This document shows positions 60,566-64,000 of a stretch of DNA of 64,000 bases, piece after piece. The stretch is from positions 310,001 through 374,000 of the forward strand of contig CAWBWU010000001.1 in NCBI GenBank assembly GCA_963792655.1, in the 5' to 3' direction. The notes under the pieces are model-generated. The model ran no database searches. It saw nothing but the letters and a program-made list of their open reading frames with translations, and was not told the origin of the DNA. The translations under genes and the position numbers were made by a program. This DNA comes from DOZZ01 sp963792655 (lineage in GTDB: Bacteria > Acidobacteriota > Terriglobia > Bryobacterales > Bryobacteraceae). The number at the start of each line of letters is the position of its first letter. Position 1 is the first letter of the stretch.

Positions 60566-62130
60566 TGCGCGCTGCATTGCTGCTTCTTACAAGTGTCCAA
60601 CTTCTTATCGCGCAGCCCGCCGCGACGGGGGTGTTCGACCTGAAAGGCCACGTCGTCGATTCGACGACCGGTGCGCCGGTGCCCTACTCGCGTGTCACCG
60701 TCAACTCCGGTGGCAGGGAAGTGTCGCTGTTAACGGATGCCTCCGGGTTGTTTCAAATCGCGGGCGTCCCGCGCGGCTATTGTTCTGTGCGCGCGGAGCA
60801 CGGAAGATATGCGGCAACACGCGACTCATTGCGATCTTTTATGGTCGATGAGAAGACCGATCCGCCCGCCGTGGAACTTCGCCTGATGTTGCCTCCCCTC
60901 ATCAAGGGCGTTGTTTTGGATGCGGACGGCCATCCAATGCAATCGGTGCAAGTTGCTGTCGTCAGGAGAATCATCGCCCGAGGCAAGGCGACGCTTGTTG
61001 TCGCCATGTCGAATACAGATGACCGGGGCGAGTTTCGCGCGACCAATTTCGGTTTGGGAAAGACCGCAGTCTGTGTTCTGGCGACTGCCAGCCCGTATCA
61101 ACTCCGGCACGACCGCAATTACCCGTTGAGCTGTTATCCCGGCAATACAGAGCTCTCGTCCGCGGAGTGGATCGATATGCAGGCAGGGCAGGAGCGTGAG
61201 ATTCGAATGCGGTTGGCTCTGGTGCAAGGCGTCCGCTTGTCGGGAATCATATCCGGATACAGTGGGCAAACTCAAACGAGCCTGTATCTGCAACGCACCG
61301 ATATCAGTGGTCGAGTACCACTGCTGTCCACGCATCTGCGTTTCGATCCCAAGACTGCGCGTTTCGAAGGTCGCGGAGTGTTACCGGGAACGTATGCGGT
61401 CATGATCAATATGCCGGAATTTGGTTCACGGGCAATAGCTGAGATCGTTGTCGGCAATGAGGATCTGGCCGGCCTGAATCTTGTAATTCCTCCGCCGTCG
61501 GTAGTCACCGGAACGTTCCGGACCGAGGCCGGAGTACCTCCCGACCAGCCTCTCAACATCGCGTTCCTTAGCGAGGAGGTGAATCAGCAGGCAGGGGCGA
61601 TAATCAACGCGGACGGTACATTTCGCACATCGATTCAGGTTCCCGGTACCTACGAGGTCCAGGTGTTCAGCCGTCGTGGCTACCATGTGGAAAGGTTGCT
61701 TCTGGCCGGACGTGACGTCACAGACGAACGAATCGCAGTGACCATCGGATCGTCGACTGGTCCTCTGGACGTCGTGCTTGGATCCAGCGAAGGTACTGTC
61801 GCCGTCTCGCTACCGGCTCAGCAGAAAGAGTTGCCTAATTTGACTCTGCTTCGAAAGCGCGGCAACCAGATGTCTCCGCTGGCCGCCGACCCTGTCTGGA
61901 TCACGCCAGCGCCCACTGACGCGGCGCCACAAGCTGCGATGCCGCAACCACAGGCGCGCTTCGACCATGTCCCGCCCGGCGACTACGTTCTATACGTCTG
62001 GCCGCCCGGTTCAGAAGTGGAGTATGCCAACCCCGATGTCCTTCGCACTTACGAATCGTACGGAATCCCCGTTACGGTCACGGATGGAAAGACGACCAGC
62101 GTCTCGGCGAAAGTGCTGGCGTTGAATTGA
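60562..62130 (+). CDS. secreted carboxypeptidase-regulatory-like protein 2
   Basis: 522 residues: signal peptide (RAALLLLTSVQLLIAQ), then VFDLKGHVVDSTTGAPVPYS, IKGVVLDADGHPMQSVQVAV and VVTGTFRTEAGVPPDQPLNI, again repeated carboxypeptidase-regulatory-like beta domains, ending ...PPGDYVLYVWPPGSEVEYANP. It shares domain type but little direct sequence with its neighbour. The ATG overlaps the previous stop (ATGATG with TGA), so the pair is translationally coupled. Confidence 0.8.
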   Translation: MMRAALLLLTSVQLLIAQPAATGVFDLKGHVVDSTTGAPVPYSRVTVNSGGREVSLLTDASGLFQIAGVPRGYCSVRAEHGRYAATRDSLRSFMVDEKTDPPAVELRLMLPPLIKGVVLDADGHPMQSVQVAVVRRIIARGKATLVVAMSNTDDRGEFRATNFGLGKTAVCVLATASPYQLRHDRNYPLSCYPGNTELSSAEWIDMQAGQEREIRMRLALVQGVRLSGIISGYSGQTQTSLYLQRTDISGRVPLLSTHLRFDPKTARFEGRGVLPGTYAVMINMPEFGSRAIAEIVVGNEDLAGLNLVIPPPSVVTGTFRTEAGVPPDQPLNIAFLSEEVNQQAGAIINADGTFRTSIQVPGTYEVQVFSRRGYHVERLLLAGRDVTDERIAVTIGSSTGPLDVVLGSSEGTVAVSLPAQQKELPNLTLLRKRGNQMSPLAADPVWITPAPTDAAPQAAMPQPQARFDHVPPGDYVLYVWPPGSEVEYANPDVLRTYESYGIPVTVTDGKTTSVSAKVLALN

Positions 62131-62145
62131 GAAAGGCTACGCCGC

Positions 62146-62637
62146 TTATCGTTTCTCCATCCAGACATCCCAGGTAAGCGGACCAGCCACGTCATCGCTC
62201 ATTGCGTGTCCTGCCAGCTTCAGTGCGAGCTTCATCTGGCCGTGATGGTAGCCTTCGTGCCAGATCATGTGCTGCAGCATCAGGATCGGATGGTCGTAGT
62301 GCACATCCATCTCGCGGTGTGATTCGATTCTGCCTTTCACCGCGTCGCGCACAGTCTTCGCGCTGCGGTTCAGCATTTCCGCAAGGCGGGCAGGGTCAAG
62401 CTCTTCCGCCCATTCCTTTTGGGGCAGGCCGCGCGCGAACTCGGGCGCGTCTTCCGAGACGAAGACGAGGCGGACGTAGTGAATGTGGGTGAACAGTTCG
62501 GCGATCGAGGGGCTGCCCTCCATCGATCGAATGGACAGCGCTTCGTTTGGCAGTACGCCGAGGAAGTTCACCAGGATCGTGTTGTTTCGATCCCACGAGT
62601 CAAGCAGCGCATCGAGAAGGTTGTTATCCGGCATCAT
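62146..62637 (-). CDS. DinB-family four-helix protein
   Basis: A 163-residue helical protein with the DinB/YfiT metal-His pattern: IAELFTHIHYVRLVFVSED supplies the first His, and LQHMIWHEGYHHGQMKLAL supplies the later His cluster. Family members are metal-dependent, often thiol S-transferases, but many have unknown function. It converges with the carboxypeptidase-regulatory-like gene. Confidence 0.85.
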   Translation of the reverse strand: MMPDNNLLDALLDSWDRNNTILVNFLGVLPNEALSIRSMEGSPSIAELFTHIHYVRLVFVSEDAPEFARGLPQKEWAEELDPARLAEMLNRSAKTVRDAVKGRIESHREMDVHYDHPILMLQHMIWHEGYHHGQMKLALKLAGHAMSDDVAGPLTWDVWMEKR

Positions 62638-62760
62638 GCAGTAGATCGACTATGCCGCTGGGCTGACCTCAATCTCTTAAAATACTGTAGACCGGGCAGA
62701 AGCGGATCGCCCCCGCCTAAATAATGCCAGTCTATCCGGCTGATAAACTACCCCAGACGC

Positions 62761-64000
62761 GTGCTCCTCGAACTCAAGAACATTCGCAAGAGCTATGGCG
62801 GCGTGAAGGCGCTGCGCGACGGGAATCTTTCGGTCGACGGTGGGCAGGTCTGTTTGCTGTTGGGCGAGAATGGCGCCGGCAAGTCTACGCTCATGAAGAT
62901 TGTCGCGGGGCTGGTCGAACGCGATGGCGGGCAGATGCTTTGGAACGGGTCGGAAGTGCACTTGCGCACACCGGCCGATGCGCAAGCGATCGGCATCGCG
63001 ATGGTGCATCAGGAGTCGTTGCTCGCGCCGCACATGACGGTTGCCGAGAACATCTTTCTCGGGCGCGAGCCGGGGAGCGCGCTCGGTTGGGTTTCCCGGC
63101 GAGAGATGCAATCGCAAGCCGCAAGGCTCATCGAGCAGCATCGCTTTCCACTTCAGGCCGACTGGCGCGTCGAACGGCTGAGCCCTGCGGGTAAGCAGCT
63201 CGTCGAAATCTGCCGCGCGATTCAGCATGGATCGAGCTTGCTGATCTTCGATGAGCCCACGTCGTCACTATCGTAACGACGAGACTGCCGAAGTCTTTCG
63301 CATCGTACGAACGCTGTGTGAGCGCAAGATCGGCGTCATCTACATCACGCACCGTATGCAGGAGTTGCGGGAAATCGGCAACACCGTCACTATTCTTCGC
63401 GACGGCGAGACAGTTCATCAGGGCGCACTGGCTGATCTGACGAACGAGCGCATGATCTCGTACATGGTGGGGCGCGAGATCTCGGCGATCTACCAGCGTG
63501 AGCCGGTCCCGCCCGGTGCCGAGATGTTGCGGGTGGAAGACATCAGCAGGAAAGGCAAGCTCGACCGCGTCAGCTTGTCGCTGCGGGCGGGCGAAATCGT
63601 CGGACTCGCCGGGTTGATCGGCGCGGGGCGTACCGAACTTTGCCAGGCCATCTTCGGCTCCGAACTTCCCGATCAGGGCCGGATCTATATAAAAGGTAAG
63701 GAGACGGTGATTCGCAGCCCGCGCGATGCTGCACGTGCGGGCATTGCCCTGGTGACCGAAGATCGTCAACGTACCGGGCTTGCTCTGCGCCTGCCGATCT
63801 CGACGAACACGACGCTCGCCAATACTTCGCGCATCACGCGCAATGGAGTGTTGCGGCTGCGCGAAGAACGGCAAGTGACGAATCAATTCATCGAGCGGCT
63901 GCGCATCAAGACGCCGTCGGGCAAACAATTAGCCGGCAGGCTGAGCGGCGGCAATCAACAAAAAGTGGTCATGGCTAAGTGGATGTTCCGCGATCGCCAG
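62761..64000 (+). CDS. sugar ABC transporter ATPase (RbsA/MglA type), frame broken, cut by window edge
   Basis: From GTG 62761 the frame reads LLELKNIRKSYGGVKALRDG with Walker A GENGAGKST and Walker B-like LLIFDEPTSSLS. One extra T at 63274 stops the frame; without it the protein continues NDETAEVFRIVRTLCERKIG, THRMQELREIG, then a second ABC module (VGLAGLIGAGRTELCQAIFG, LSGGNQQKVVMAKWM) to the edge. 413 codons are visible after correction. Two fused ATPase modules are the form used by ribose/galactose-type importers; the permease and binding-protein genes should follow to the right. Confidence 0.85.

Noticed and set aside
1..64000. CRISPR array, prophage, transposase or integron
   Set aside because: No regularly spaced repeats, phage structural genes, transposase motifs or terminal repeats were seen on either strand.

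Overview
The window looks like a chromosomal segment of an Acidobacteriota member close to Bryobacterales/Solibacter. This is inferred from family content, not from a search: high G+C, two secreted carboxypeptidase-regulatory-like proteins, an ATP synthase cluster with two b-type subunits (one carrying a signal peptide), Tat-type Gfo/Idh/MocA and sugar-isomerase proteins, and LptE/ABC-F/flotillin genes of Gram-negative type. Gene density is high and most genes are ordinary housekeeping or envelope functions. There is one tRNA (Leu, UAA), no rRNA, no CRISPR array, no intact insertion sequence and no prophage.

Layout. 1-2 kb: end of a small membrane protein and a sodium:solute symporter. 2-5.3 kb: a four-gene leftward operon (XRE regulator, NfeD-like, flotillin, PspA) with a repeated operator. 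5.3-11.9 kb: secreted aldose epimerase, FUSC transporter, a membrane-bound Fe-S reductase, a UDP-glucuronate decarboxylase-like enzyme and a receiver-domain remnant. 11.9-16.4 kb: tRNA-Leu, rpsT and a leftward envelope operon psd-pssA-asd-like-lptE-holA. 16.5-22.6 kb: glnE, an exported sugar isomerase, an ExeA-like ATPase, a Gfo/Idh oxidoreductase. 22.6-26 kb: cold-shock gene with a structured leader, infA, wecB, and a ClpB-D2-like AAA+ ATPase fused to a receiver domain. 26-30.6 kb: leftward coaD-aspartate aminotransferase-manA and a DUF4139 protein. 30.7-45 kb: outer-membrane barrel, HpaI aldolase, M28 peptidase, CPBP protease, ABC-F, rhaM, TPR protein, a two-domain glycosyltransferase, S41 protease, guaA. 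45-52.5 kb: MFS transporter and a tightly overlapping iron-transport operon (FTR1-DUF2318, two FtsX-type permeases, an ABC ATPase fused to a DtxR-type metal sensor), followed by trxB and ridA. 52.6-58.4 kb: ATP synthase atpF-atpF-atpH-atpA-atpG-atpD-atpC. 58.5-64 kb: a decayed MarR fragment and a palindromic repeat, two carboxypeptidase-regulatory-like proteins, DinB, and the start of a sugar ABC ATPase.

The most interesting content is the iron operon, whose layout matches the P19/FetM-type iron systems but whose ATPase carries a DtxR-like metal-binding domain at its C-terminus, and the AAA+/receiver fusion at 24.5 kb. A second, technical theme is that ten frames are broken, each time by one extra base. 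Removing that base restores the family's normal ending and an exact multiple of three, so these look like sequence errors rather than gene decay. I give corrected gene limits throughout.
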